Below, in pieces: positions 18,672 to 27,687 of a stretch of DNA of 61,851 nt. Both the position numbers and the translations under genes were made by a program. The stretch is taken from the NCBI GenBank assembly GCA_023425645.1, contig JAFACG010000038.1, positions 1-61,851 of the forward strand. The letters are read 5' to 3'. Numbering within the stretch: position 1 is the first letter of the stretch; each line of letters starts with the position of its first letter. Source of the stretch: Pseudomonadota bacterium (GTDB lineage: Bacteria; Pseudomonadota; Gammaproteobacteria; Burkholderiales; Burkholderiaceae_B). The notes below the pieces were generated by a model that had not been told where the DNA came from, did not search any database, and saw only the letters and a program-made list of their open reading frames with translations.

Positions 18672-19037
18672 ATGGAAGAATTAAAACCAATCCCCGATAG
18701 CTTTACCGTACCCATCGCGAGTCGGGATTTCGAACTTATTGAATGCGAAACATCTTCTAGAATTCTGGTGGAAATCGGTGCGCCGATTCGAGATGTCGAG
18801 ACGGTCCGAGGGATGGACTGGCGGTGCCCGGTACGATTTTCGGGTGAAAAAATTGAAAAAGTCCATTCTGCCTGCGGAATTGATTCGTTCCAAAGTCTAT
18901 GTCTCGCATTTCGACTCGTGAGATACACATTGGAGGAGCTCGAAAGAAACTTAGAAGGCAAAATCCGATTACTTGAATCAGATTTCCCTGCATTTGTAGA
19001 TTGCGAGCCTTTGCGGCGCGATTCCGAAAGCGCGTAA
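18672..19037 (+). CDS. Orphan hypothetical protein of low GC content
   Basis: Protein of 121 residues, not recognised with confidence. It has no signal peptide or membrane segment. The middle reads MDWRCPVRFSG and the C-terminal half is helical and charged (RYTLEELERNLEGKIRLLES). GAGGAAG precedes the ATG at good spacing. The base composition is visibly poorer in GC than all neighbours (about half by eye), and codon choice differs, which suggests acquisition by transfer. It is bounded by similar AAAGCGCGT stretches at 18613 and 19027. Its size and isolated position resemble orphan immunity-type genes, but nothing in the sequence proves such a role. Confidence 0.65.
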   Translation: MEELKPIPDSFTVPIASRDFELIECETSSRILVEIGAPIRDVETVRGMDWRCPVRFSGEKIEKVHSACGIDSFQSLCLAFRLVRYTLEELERNLEGKIRLLESDFPAFVDCEPLRRDSESA

Positions 19038-19070
19038 CACGCTCTAAGCGCCTGGTATTTGCCCAAGTGA

Positions 19071-19094
19071 AAAACCCGGCCAAAGCCGGGTTTT
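19071..19094. terminator. Bidirectional intrinsic terminator
   Basis: AAAACCCGGC, loop CAAA, GCCGGGTTTT: a perfect 10-bp stem with A and T runs on each side, between the convergent orphan gene and nitroreductase. It works on paper for both. Confidence 0.85.
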
Positions 19095-19112
19095 CATGGT
19101 CGCGAAGGCCGG

Positions 19113-19682
19113 TCAGCCCGCTTGCCACTCGCTGACGAAGCCGGCGGGCTCGGGGCGCTGCGGCAGGCCCAAGGCATGGATGGGCGTGCCGATGGAGACA
19201 AAACCCATGAAATGGTAGTCCAGCGCATCAAAGCCCAGGGTCTCGGGCACTTCCTCGACATAGGTTCCCAGTCCCGTGCTCCAGAAAGCGCCAAAGCCCA
19301 ATTGATGGGCGGCATTGAGCATATTGGTGACGGCCGCGCCCGTGGCCAGCAGGCGCTCGGTTTCGGGGATCTTCTGGTTGCTGTGATCGATGTGGCAGGC
19401 CACGGCGATCAACAGCGGCACCTTTTCCAGCCAGGCGCGCACGCCCGCGATCTTCTGCTCCGGCAGCGGCGTGCCGGAGCGTTCGCTGGCGGCGATGGCC
19501 AGTTCGCCCAGGGCCTGCACATTGGCCCCGCGGATCAGCTTGAACCGCCAGGGCTGCAGCCGGCCATGGTCGGGCGCGCACATGGCGGCGCGCAGGATCA
19601 GGTCCAGTTGCCGTTCGTCGGGGCCGGGCCCTTGGACGAGCTTGATGGAACGGCGGGACAGCAAAGAATCGATGTTGCTCAT
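19113..19682 (-). CDS. Nitroreductase family protein, YdjA-like
   Basis: Small FMN-dependent NAD(P)H oxidoreductase of 189 residues, the size of E. coli YdjA. The N-terminal FMN-phosphate motif is LLSRRSIK, followed by APDHGRLQPWRFKLIRG, and a C-terminal FMN contact near FVSIGTPIHALGLPQRP. Members reduce nitroaromatics or quinones in vitro; the physiological substrate is generally unknown. It is transcribed toward the terminator at 19071-19094 and lies 133 bases downstream of pdxJ on the same strand, so read-through from pdxJ is possible. Confidence 0.88.
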   Translation of the reverse strand: MSNIDSLLSRRSIKLVQGPGPDERQLDLILRAAMCAPDHGRLQPWRFKLIRGANVQALGELAIAASERSGTPLPEQKIAGVRAWLEKVPLLIAVACHIDHSNQKIPETERLLATGAAVTNMLNAAHQLGFGAFWSTGLGTYVEEVPETLGFDALDYHFMGFVSIGTPIHALGLPQRPEPAGFVSEWQAG

Positions 19683-19815
19683 ACGTCTTCCAGAATCAGT
19701 TGAAGGCTACGCCTCAGGGCGGCCCATGAATGCAAAAATCCGGCCTTGCAGCCGGCTCTTCTTCGCCATGATGCAGGGGGCGCTCTGGGCGCCGCATCGG
19801 TTCAGCCTCGCCAGG

Positions 19816-20553
19816 TCAGGCCTTGCCAGGCGCACAAGCCTGCACGAGCAAGGCTTTCATGTCGCGCACGGCCTTGTCCCAGCCGTCGAAGACGGCCTGG
19901 GCGACGATGGCGTGGCCGATATTCAGTTCGGCAATGCCGGGCAAGGCCGCGATGGCCTGGGCATTGCCGTAATGCAGGCCGTGGCCGGCGTTGACGCGCA
20001 GCCCCAGGGACACGCCCTGAGCGATGCCGGTGCGGATGCGCTCCAGTTCGGCGGCGGCCTGCTCCGGCGTGTCGGCGTCCGCGTAGGCGCCGGTGTGCAG
20101 CTCGATGACAGTGGCGCCCACGTCTGCAGCCGCCTGGATCTGGGCGGCGTCCGCATCGATGAACAAGGATACGCGGATGCCGGCCTCCTGCAACTGCCGC
20201 ACCGCCGCCCTGACCTGTTCCAGATGGCCCAGAACGTCCAGGCCGCCTTCGGTGGTCAGCTCGGCCCTATGCTCGGGCACCAGGCAGACATCGTCAGGCT
20301 TGACGCGGCAGGCGATGTCCAGCATTTCAGGGGTGATGGCGCATTCCAGATTCATGCGGGTGCGCAGGACAGGCCGCATATTGAAGACATCGGCGTCCTG
20401 GATGTGGCGCCGGTCTTCGCGCAGATGCAAGGTGATCAGGTCCGCCCCGGCGTCTTCTGCCCGCAGGGCGGCCTGGATGGGATCGGGATAAGTGGTGAGA
20501 CGCTGCTGGCGCAGCGTTGCAACGTGGTCGATATTGACGCCCAGTTCTATCAT
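19816..20553 (-). CDS. pdxJ: Pyridoxine 5'-phosphate synthase
   Basis: TIM-barrel enzyme condensing 1-deoxy-D-xylulose 5-phosphate with 3-amino-2-oxopropyl phosphate to pyridoxine 5'-phosphate, the last ring-forming step of the DXP-dependent vitamin B6 route. The 245 residues match PdxJ. Motifs: [16 protein letters not shown] at the start, [31 protein letters not shown], and [11 protein letters not shown] near the C terminus. The ATG at 20553 is preceded by GTAGGGGA; the frame remains open 20 codons further up without family similarity. It follows the RND outer-membrane gene by 107 bases on the same strand. Confidence 0.96.
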   Translation of the reverse strand: MIELGVNIDHVATLRQQRLTTYPDPIQAALRAEDAGADLITLHLREDRRHIQDADVFNMRPVLRTRMNLECAITPEMLDIACRVKPDDVCLVPEHRAELTTEGGLDVLGHLEQVRAAVRQLQEAGIRVSLFIDADAAQIQAAADVGATVIELHTGAYADADTPEQAAAELERIRTGIAQGVSLGLRVNAGHGLHYGNAQAIAALPGIAELNIGHAIVAQAVFDGWDKAVRDMKALLVQACAPGKA

Positions 20554-20660
20554 TCCCCTACGGCCTCCGTGAATCCAGGGATGGTTTACGAGGGCGGACC
20601 GGCTTGCAGGCACCTTGGCCCTTGCCGATACCGGTCCACCCAGGGCGTATTATCGCCTGT

Positions 20661-22124
20661 TTATCCCTGCGATGTCGCGGCAGCCGGCGCGGGCGCCGTC
20701 CTTGCCACGGTATCGGCGTTCCAGCCGCCGCCCAGCGCCTTGTACAGCTCGACGCGGTTCAGCAGCGAGGCCAGGCCGGTCTGGATATAGGCCTGGCGGG
20801 TGCCATACAGGTTGACCTCGGCGGTCTGCACCTGCAGGAAGCTGTCCACGCCCACTTCGTAGCGCAGCTTGGCCAGACGCAGCGACTCGCTGGCTGCCTT
20901 GTCCACTTCCTGCAGCGCCTCGATCTGCTTGCCGAAGGTGGCCTCGCCGGCCAGCGCATCAGCCACTTCGCGGAACGCCACCTGGATGCTCTTCTCGTAC
21001 TGGGACACGGCAATGTCGCGGCGGGCCTCGGCCAGCGCCAGATTGCCGCGCGTGCCGCCCGAGAACAGCGGCATCACGATCTGGGGCTGGAACTGCCAGT
21101 AGCGGTTGCCGGAGCTAAACAGGCCGCCCAGCTCGGGGCTCAGGAAGCCCAGCAGCCCGGTCAGGGTGACGTTCGGGAAGAAGGCCGCCCGCGCCACGCC
21201 GATATTGTAGTTGGCGCCTTGCAGGGCGTGCTCGGCCCCGATGATGTCGGGACGGCGTTCCAGCAGGTCGGATGGCAGCCCGGCCGGCAGGCTGGGCATC
21301 AGTTGCGCCCGGGTGAACGGCAAGCCTTGCGGCAGGCCTTCAGGCACGGGCGAGCCCAGCAGCACCTGCAGAGCGTTGATCGCCTTCTGGCGATCGCGCT
21401 CGACCTGCTGCATGTCGGAGCGCACCGTGTTGTACTGCACCTTGGCCTGGTTCAGGTCCAGCGAGGACACCACGCCGGCGTCGAACGAGGACTGCACCAG
21501 GCGCAGCGTCTCCTGCCGGCTGCGCAAGGTGTTTTCCATCAGCTTGTGCAGCTCGTCGGCGGCGCGCACCCGGAAGTAGGCCTCGGCCGTGCCGGCCACG
21601 ACTGCAATGTGCGCGGTGCGCCGCGCCTGTTCGGTCGCCAGGTATTGCTCGCGAGCGGCTCGCGACAGGTTGCGCACCCGTCCGAAGAAGTCCAGCTCGA
21701 AAGACGTGATGCCGATGCCGGCCTGGAAGCCCCTGGATACCGACGGCGAGTCGGGGCCGCCCGGACGGGACTCGGGCGGATAGCGGGTGGCCTGCTCGGC
21801 CGCCATGACGCCGATGGTGGGCAATTGCTCGCTCTGGGCGATGCCGTACTGCGCGCGCGCCTCTTCGATCCGCTGGGTGGCGATGCGCAGGTCGCGGTTG
21901 TTGTCCAGCGCCTGCTGGATCAGGACATGCAGGCGCGGATCGGTGAAGAACTCGCGCCAGCCCAGGTCGGCCGCGCTGACCGCATCGGCCTGGCCCTGCT
22001 GGGCCAGGGGGAACTGCTCGGGCACGGGCGAGGCGGGACGCTCGTACTTGGGCGCCAGCGAGCATGCCGACAAGGCAAGCGCGAGAGCCAGCACCAGAGG
22101 ACTGCGTGAAAATAGGCGAGACAT
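20661..22124 (-). CDS. Outer-membrane efflux lipoprotein, OprM/NodT family
   Basis: TolC-like outer-membrane channel of 487 residues and third part of the RND pump. The signal peptide ends in the lipobox LSAC (Cys about 21), so it is a lipoprotein as in OprM. Two tandem OEP domains follow (about 70-270 and 285-465) with the usual long helices, for example FELDFFGRVRNLSRAAREQ. Its start overlaps the stop of the RND transporter gene, so translation is coupled. The C terminus ends in an Ala/Pro-rich tail. Achromobacter AxyM and Burkholderia OprM homologues are the expected relatives. Confidence 0.94.
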   Translation of the reverse strand: MSRLFSRSPLVLALALALSACSLAPKYERPASPVPEQFPLAQQGQADAVSAADLGWREFFTDPRLHVLIQQALDNNRDLRIATQRIEEARAQYGIAQSEQLPTIGVMAAEQATRYPPESRPGGPDSPSVSRGFQAGIGITSFELDFFGRVRNLSRAAREQYLATEQARRTAHIAVVAGTAEAYFRVRAADELHKLMENTLRSRQETLRLVQSSFDAGVVSSLDLNQAKVQYNTVRSDMQQVERDRQKAINALQVLLGSPVPEGLPQGLPFTRAQLMPSLPAGLPSDLLERRPDIIGAEHALQGANYNIGVARAAFFPNVTLTGLLGFLSPELGGLFSSGNRYWQFQPQIVMPLFSGGTRGNLALAEARRDIAVSQYEKSIQVAFREVADALAGEATFGKQIEALQEVDKAASESLRLAKLRYEVGVDSFLQVQTAEVNLYGTRQAYIQTGLASLLNRVELYKALGGGWNADTVARTAPAPAAATSQG

Positions 22125-25100
22125 CAGACCTGTCCTCCTTCGGACCGTTCTTGTTGCGCGGCCTTGGCGGCCAACTCGCGCTCGTGCTGCTTGGCGGCTT
22201 CACCGAACAGATGAGGCTTGGTTTTGAAGAGCTTGAGGATGACGACGAAGAAAGTCGGCACCATCAGCACGGCCAGAGGCGTGGCGGCCAGCATGCCGCC
22301 CAGCACGCCCAGGCCCACCGCATTCTGGCTGGCGGCGCCCGCGCCCGTGGCGAGCGCCAGCGGCACCACGCCCAGGATGAAGGCGAAGGACGTCATCAGG
22401 ATGGGACGGAAGCGCAGGCGCGCCGCCTCCAGCGTGGCGTCGATCAGGGTCGCCCCCCGGGCGTAGGCGTCCTTGGCGAACTCCACGATCAGAATGGCGT
22501 TCTTGGCCGACAGGCCGATCACGGTCACCATCCCCACCTGGAAGTACACGTCATTGGCCATGCCCATGCCGAACACCAGCAGGACCGCGCCCAGCATGCC
22601 CAGCGGAACCGCCAGCATGACCGAGAGCGGAATCGCCCAGCTTTCATACAGGGCCGCCAGCACCATGTACACGACCAGCACGGCCAGGCTCATCAGGATG
22701 CTGGACTGGCCGCTGGCCTGGCGCTCCTGGTAGGACAGGCCGGTCCATTCGATGCCGTAGCCCGCGGGCAGCTCTTTCATCAGGCGTTCCATTTCGGCCA
22801 TGGCATCGCCCGAGGTGTAGCCTGGGGCCGGACCGCCGCCGATACGCACGGACTCGTAGCTGTTGTAGCGCACGATCTGCACGGGACCCTGCTCCACGTC
22901 CTGGCTGACGAAGGCCGACAGGGGCACCATCTTGCCTTCGTTGTTGCGGGCGTTGAGCTTGAGCACGTCGTCGACCGTCATGCGGTAAGGCGCGTCCGCC
23001 TGGACCCATACGCTTTGCACGCGGCCCTGGTTGGTAAACTTGCCGACGTAGGACGAGCCCAGCGCGGTCGAGATCAGCGAAGCGGCTTCACTGAAGTCCA
23101 CGCCCAGGGCGGCGGCCTTCTCGCGATCGATCTTCAGGCTGATCTGCTTGCCGGGACCCAGGCCCGTGATGCGCACGCTCTGCGGATCCAGCACGGGGCT
23201 CTGCTTGGCCAGGTTCAGCAACTGCTGCGCGCCGGCCATCAAGGCGTCGTGGCCCATGCCGCTGCGGTCTTCCAGACGCATGTCGAAGCCGGCCGAGTTG
23301 CCCAGCGCCGAAATGGCGGGCGGCACGATGGCGATCACCATGGAATCAGGCAGGCCGAACAGCAGCTGGCCCATCGCCTTGCCGGACAGCGCCTGGGCCG
23401 AGTTCTCCTTGCCCTTGCGCTCGCTGAAGTCCTTCAGGGGCACGAAGGCGATGGCCGAGTTCAGGCCGTTGCCGTTGAAGCTGAAGCCCTGCACGGCAAT
23501 GATGTTCTCCACCTGAGGCTGCTGCTTGAAGTAGCCCTCGACCTGCTCGATGATCTCGATGGTGCGGTTGGCGGTCGCGCCCGAAGGCAGCTCGATGTTG
23601 GCGATCACGTAGCCCTGGTCTTCCTCGGGGAGGAAGGCGGTGGGCATGCGCAGGTACACGAAGCCCAGCACCAGCACCATGATCAGGTAGATGAACATCA
23701 TGCGCCCGCCGCGGCGCAAGGTCTTGGCCACGACGCCTTCGTAGCGGTTGGTCGTGGTGTTGAACGTGCGGTTGAACCAGCCGAAGAAGCCGCGCTTGGT
23801 CTCGTGGTGGCCCTTGGGGATGGGCTTGAGCAGCGTCGCGCACAGCGCCGGCGTGAAGGACAGGGCCAGGAATGCCGAAAATGCGATGGACACGGCCATG
23901 GCCACGGAAAACTGGCGATAGATCACGCCCACCGAACCCGACATGAAGGCCAGCGGCAGGAACACTGTGGTCAGCACCAGCGTGATGCCCACGATGGCCC
24001 CGCTGATCTGCGGCATGGCCTTCTTGGTCGCTTCCTTGGGCGACAGCCCGTCCTCCACCATGATGCGTTCGACGTTCTCCACCACCACGATGGCGTCGTC
24101 CACCAGAATGCCGATGGCCAGCACCATGGCGAACATGGTCAGCACGTTCACCGACATGCCCAGGGCCAGCATCACGCCGAAGGCGCCCAGGATGGCCACT
24201 GGCACCACCAGGGCGGGAATCACCGTATAGCGCACGTTCTGCAGGAACACGAACATCACGATGAACACCAGCACCATGGCTTCCAGCAAGGTGTGCACCA
24301 CCTGGGTGATGGACTTGTCGATGTAGGGCGAGGTGTCGTAGGGAATGTCGTAGCGGATGTTGTCGGGGAAGAACTGGGCCAGCTCGTCCATCTGCTTCTT
24401 GATGGCGTCGGCCGTATCGAGGGCGTTGGCCTCGGGCGAGAGCGAGATGGCGAAGGCTGCCGTGGGCTGGCCGTTCAGGCGGGCGCCGAACTGGTAGTTG
24501 TCGGCCCCCACTTCCACGCGCGCCACATCCTTGATGCGCACGGCCGAACCGTCCGGATTGGAGCGCAGGATGATGTTCTCGAACTCTTCCACCGTCTCCA
24601 GCTGGCCGTTGACGGTGATGGGCGCGGTCACGCGCTGGCTGCTCGGATTGGGCGGCGAGCCCAGGATGCCCGCGGACACCAGCACGTTCTGGCGACTGAT
24701 GGCCGAGGTGACCTCGGACATGCTCATCTGGTAGCCGACGAGCTTTTGCGGATCCACCCAGACGCGCATGGCGCGGCCGGCCGCGAACAACTGGAAGCGG
24801 CCCACGCCGGGAACGCGGGAAATCGTGTTCTGGATATTGCGCTGGATGTAGTCGGCCAGCGCGACCTGGTCCAGGGTGCCGTCGGTCGAGGACAGCGTCA
24901 CCACCATCAGAAAGCCCGTGCTGGACTGTTCCACGTGCAGGCCCTGCTGCATCACGGCGGCGGGCAGCGACGCCGTGATGTTGCTGACCCGGTTCTGCAC
25001 GTCCACCTGCGCCAGATCGGGGTTGGTGCCGGGACGGAAGGTGGCCGTGATTTCCGTGGACCCGTAGGAGTCGCTGACGGATTCATAGTACAGCAGGCCC

Positions 25101-25318
25101 TTGGCGCCGTTGAGTTCGTTCTCGATGACGCTGGCCACGGTGCTGGAGACGTCCTCGGCGGTTGCACCGGGATAGGTTGCGCGGATGGTCACCTGGGGCG
25201 GCGCCACATCCGGATACTGCGCCACGGGCATGTTCGGCAGGGCCAGCAGGCCCAGCAGAGTGATGACCAAGGCAACGACCCACGCGAAAATGGGTCTATC
25301 GATGAAAAACTGAGGCAT
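22124..25318 (-). CDS. RND multidrug efflux transporter, AcrB/MexB (HAE1) family
   Basis: Inner-membrane proton antiporter of 1064 residues that captures drugs from the periplasm. The opening MPQFFIDRPIFAWVVALVI is typical of HAE1 members; helix 4 carries the proton-relay pair in GILVDDAIVVVENVERI. Two large periplasmic loops, each followed by helix bundles, give the duplicated AcrB architecture; the C-terminal bundle starts FGMGMANDVYFQVGM. It lies 5 bases after the periplasmic adaptor gene and overlaps the outer-membrane gene: one adaptor-pump-channel operon. By similarity it exports hydrophobic antibiotics, dyes or solvents, but substrates cannot be read from sequence. Confidence 0.96.
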   Translation of the reverse strand: MPQFFIDRPIFAWVVALVITLLGLLALPNMPVAQYPDVAPPQVTIRATYPGATAEDVSSTVASVIENELNGAKGLLYYESVSDSYGSTEITATFRPGTNPDLAQVDVQNRVSNITASLPAAVMQQGLHVEQSSTGFLMVVTLSSTDGTLDQVALADYIQRNIQNTISRVPGVGRFQLFAAGRAMRVWVDPQKLVGYQMSMSEVTSAISRQNVLVSAGILGSPPNPSSQRVTAPITVNGQLETVEEFENIILRSNPDGSAVRIKDVARVEVGADNYQFGARLNGQPTAAFAISLSPEANALDTADAIKKQMDELAQFFPDNIRYDIPYDTSPYIDKSITQVVHTLLEAMVLVFIVMFVFLQNVRYTVIPALVVPVAILGAFGVMLALGMSVNVLTMFAMVLAIGILVDDAIVVVENVERIMVEDGLSPKEATKKAMPQISGAIVGITLVLTTVFLPLAFMSGSVGVIYRQFSVAMAVSIAFSAFLALSFTPALCATLLKPIPKGHHETKRGFFGWFNRTFNTTTNRYEGVVAKTLRRGGRMMFIYLIMVLVLGFVYLRMPTAFLPEEDQGYVIANIELPSGATANRTIEIIEQVEGYFKQQPQVENIIAVQGFSFNGNGLNSAIAFVPLKDFSERKGKENSAQALSGKAMGQLLFGLPDSMVIAIVPPAISALGNSAGFDMRLEDRSGMGHDALMAGAQQLLNLAKQSPVLDPQSVRITGLGPGKQISLKIDREKAAALGVDFSEAASLISTALGSSYVGKFTNQGRVQSVWVQADAPYRMTVDDVLKLNARNNEGKMVPLSAFVSQDVEQGPVQIVRYNSYESVRIGGGPAPGYTSGDAMAEMERLMKELPAGYGIEWTGLSYQERQASGQSSILMSLAVLVVYMVLAALYESWAIPLSVMLAVPLGMLGAVLLVFGMGMANDVYFQVGMVTVIGLSAKNAILIVEFAKDAYARGATLIDATLEAARLRFRPILMTSFAFILGVVPLALATGAGAASQNAVGLGVLGGMLAATPLAVLMVPTFFVVILKLFKTKPHLFGEAAKQHERELAAKAAQQERSEGGQV

Positions 25319-25323
25319 GTCGC

Positions 25324-26586
25324 TTACTCGCTAGACTTGGCATCGGTTTGTGCTGCAGGGGCTGGCTCTTGCGCCGGCTGGGCGGGCCGCCCCTGATCGG
25401 GCGCCGCCTGGCCCTGGGGCGCGGCGCCCGCGCCCTTGTCGCCCTTCCAGGGCATGGGCTGCACCGGCGCGCCGGGGCGGATTTTCTGGAAACCCTCAAC
25501 CACGACCTGGTCGCCGGCGTTCAGGCCTTGGTTCACGATGTACTGGCCTTTGTCCTCGGCGCCCAGAGCCACGGGCACGGCCTGCACCTTGCCGTCGCGC
25601 ACCACCATCAGGCTGGTGCGCCCGTCGTTGGTGTACTGGACGGCCTGGGCGGGAACCAGCAGCGCATCGCGCGCGACGCCCTGCTCCAGCCGCACCCGCA
25701 CGTACATGCCGGGCAGCAGGATCTGGTCGGGGTTGGGGAACTCGGCCCGCAGCGTCACCTGGGACGTGGACGGATCCACGCTCACGCCGCTGAACAGCAG
25801 GGCGCCGTCGTGATCATAAGTCGTGCCGTCTTCCAGGATGGCGTGCGCCTTGGCCTTGCCCTCGCCGGCCTGGATCAGCTTGCCGTCGGCCATGGCGCGG
25901 CGCAGCTGGGACAGCTCCGAGGTTGAACGGGTGACGTCCACATAGACGCGGTCCAGCTGCTGGACCGTGGCCAGCTGGGTGCCATTGGCGGCGGACACCA
26001 GAGCGCCTTCGGTGACCATGGCCTTGCCGATGCGCCCGTCGACAGGCGAGACGACCTTGGTGTAACCCAGGTTGATGTCGGCCGCGTCCAGGGCCGCCTT
26101 GGCGGCTGCGATGGCCGCGTCCGCCTGCAAGGCGCGCGCCTTGGCCGTATCGTATTCCTGACGGGATACGGCGTTTTCCTTGATCAGGCGCTCATAGCGC
26201 TGGGCCAGCAGCGCTGCGCTGCGAGCCTCGGCCTGGGCGTTCTTGAGCTGGGCGGCCGCCTGATTGCGGGCAGCGCGATACGGCGCCGGATCGATGGTGA
26301 ACAGGAGCTGGCCCTGCTTCACGTCGCTGCCCTGCTCGAAGTTGATTTCTTCGACGATCCCGTTGACGCGGGCGCGGATCTGGGCATCCTTGATGGCCTC
26401 CACCCGGCCGGGCAGCTCGGAGAACAGCTCCGTGGATGTCGGCTGCACGGTGATGACGCTGACCGGGATCTTCATCCCGCTCATGTCGGCTTGGGGCTCT
26501 TTGTTGCCGCAAGCGGCAAGCAGGACCATGGAAGAGAAAGCAGCAATGCGCAAAGGCTGCCAACCCAGCAGGCTTTTAGATGACAT
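25324..26586 (-). CDS. RND periplasmic adaptor lipoprotein, AcrA/MexA family
   Basis: Membrane-fusion protein of 420 residues linking the RND pump and its channel. The signal peptide ends in LLAACGN, a lipobox with Cys about 26. Domains follow the AcrA order: beta-barrel strand, split lipoyl-like domain, coiled-coil hairpin (about 100-180, rich in Ala/Gln/Arg), beta-barrel and membrane-proximal part. The C terminus is a Gly/Pro/Ala-rich tail. It is the first gene of the pump operon. Unlike acrAB of many species, no TetR regulator gene is divergent from it; an inverted repeat at 26602-26628 sits in the leader. Confidence 0.94.
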   Translation of the reverse strand: MSSKSLLGWQPLRIAAFSSMVLLAACGNKEPQADMSGMKIPVSVITVQPTSTELFSELPGRVEAIKDAQIRARVNGIVEEINFEQGSDVKQGQLLFTIDPAPYRAARNQAAAQLKNAQAEARSAALLAQRYERLIKENAVSRQEYDTAKARALQADAAIAAAKAALDAADINLGYTKVVSPVDGRIGKAMVTEGALVSAANGTQLATVQQLDRVYVDVTRSTSELSQLRRAMADGKLIQAGEGKAKAHAILEDGTTYDHDGALLFSGVSVDPSTSQVTLRAEFPNPDQILLPGMYVRVRLEQGVARDALLVPAQAVQYTNDGRTSLMVVRDGKVQAVPVALGAEDKGQYIVNQGLNAGDQVVVEGFQKIRPGAPVQPMPWKGDKGAGAAPQGQAAPDQGRPAQPAQEPAPAAQTDAKSSE

Positions 26587-26601
26587 GAAGTACTCCTGAG
26601 C

Positions 26602-26628
26602 TAAGCGTCATACAAAATGTTACGCTTA
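26602..26628. promoter_or_regulatory. Inverted repeat in the RND operon leader
   Basis: TAAGCGT and ACGCTTA are perfect 7-base arms 13 bases apart, about 16 bases before the adaptor gene's start codon. It may be an operator for an unlinked repressor or a leader hairpin near the ribosome site. The gap 26587-26891 otherwise holds AT-rich likely promoter sequence and the terminator at 26834-26871; no gene was seen. Confidence 0.5.
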
Positions 26629-26833
26629 AACTGACTGCGTAGTATGGTTTCGGCAATCCTGAAGTATATGTCGAAAACGTTCTCAAAAATACAGAAAAAG
26701 AGAAACCGGACTCATTTCGGCATATATCAATTGTGAAGGCGGCAGCCTGCCGTGAGTCCACTCGCCCCTGCGCATCTGCCCGCCCGACTGAAAAGCATAA
26801 GTATAATCAGGCGCCTGTGAGCTAGAGGTGAAA

Positions 26834-26871
26834 AAAAACCACGGTCGGTCCAGCGGACCGCCGTGGTTTTT
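26834..26871 (-). terminator. Intrinsic terminator of the ABC importer operon
   Basis: AAAACCACGG / CCGTGG with inner CGGTCC-AGC-GGACCG form a 12-bp stem with one bulged T; on the minus strand a run of eight T follows. It lies just past the ATPase stop. Confidence 0.88.
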
Positions 26872-26891
26872 CTCGCATGACGGGAAAACAA

Positions 26892-27686
26892 CTAGCTCAA
26901 GAGCAAGCTGTCGTCAGCCAGCGTCTCGCCGCGCACCTTCTCGAACATCTCCAGCAGGTCGCGCACGTCCAGGCCCTGGCGCTGTTCGCCGCTGACGTCC
27001 AGCACCACCTTGCCCTGATGCAGCATGACCGTGCGGTCGCCCACGTCCAGCGCTTGGCGCATGCTGTGCGTGACCATCATGGTGGTCAGGCCGCCTTCGC
27101 GCACGATGCGGTTGGTCAGTTGCAGCACGAAATCCGCCGTGCGCGGGTCCAGCGCCGCCGTGTGCTCGTCCAGCAACAGGATCTTGGACGGCCTCAAGGC
27201 CGCCATCAGCAGGCTGACGGCCTGGCGCTGGCCGCCCGACAGCAGGCCGATGCGGTCGGCCAGGCGATTCTCCAGGCCCAGTCCCAGCGTCGCCAGGCGC
27301 TCGCGGAACTCATCGCGCATGTCATTGCGCACCGCGCGCGACAAGCCCCGGCGGCTGCCGCGGCCGGTGGCCAGCGCCATGTTCTCCTCGATGGTCAGAT
27401 CTTCACAGGTGCCCGCCATGGGGTCCTGGAACACGCGCGCCACCCAGTTGGCCCGCTGCCAGACCGGCATGCGGGTGACGTTGGCCTTGTCGATCAGGAT
27501 CTCGCCCTCGTCCACCGACTGGTCGCCCGAAATGGCGTTCAGGAAGGTGGACTTGCCCGCTCCGTTGGAGCCGATGACGGTGACGAACTGGCCTTCCGGA
27601 ATGTTCAGCGACAGGCCGCGCAAAGCGCGGGTCTCGATGGGCGTGCCGGGGTTGAAGGTCAGGCGCAGATTATTGGCTTCCAGCAT
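26892..27686 (-). CDS. ABC transporter ATP-binding protein (TrpZ-like)
   Basis: Cytoplasmic ATPase of 264 residues. Walker A GSNGAGKSTF (about 39-48), Q-loop region VFQDPMAG, ABC signature LSGGQRQAVSL, Walker B ILLLDEHTAALD and H-loop MVTHSM. It begins one base after the permease stop, so it is coupled. Partner genes (single permease, ABC_sub_bind-type binding protein) match the TrpXYZ-like importer family, which in Firmicutes is tied to tryptophan or tyrosine; here the substrate is unproven. Walker B reads DEH instead of the usual DEP, a harmless-looking variation seen in this family. Confidence 0.92.
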   Translation of the reverse strand: MLEANNLRLTFNPGTPIETRALRGLSLNIPEGQFVTVIGSNGAGKSTFLNAISGDQSVDEGEILIDKANVTRMPVWQRANWVARVFQDPMAGTCEDLTIEENMALATGRGSRRGLSRAVRNDMRDEFRERLATLGLGLENRLADRIGLLSGGQRQAVSLLMAALRPSKILLLDEHTAALDPRTADFVLQLTNRIVREGGLTTMMVTHSMRQALDVGDRTVMLHQGKVVLDVSGEQRQGLDVRDLLEMFEKVRGETLADDSLLLS

Positions 27687-27687
27687 C

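Noticed and set aside
22064..25396. 1110-codon open frame opposite the RND transporter
   Set aside because: Antisense of a well-supported acrB-type gene; extreme His/Gln/Gly content.
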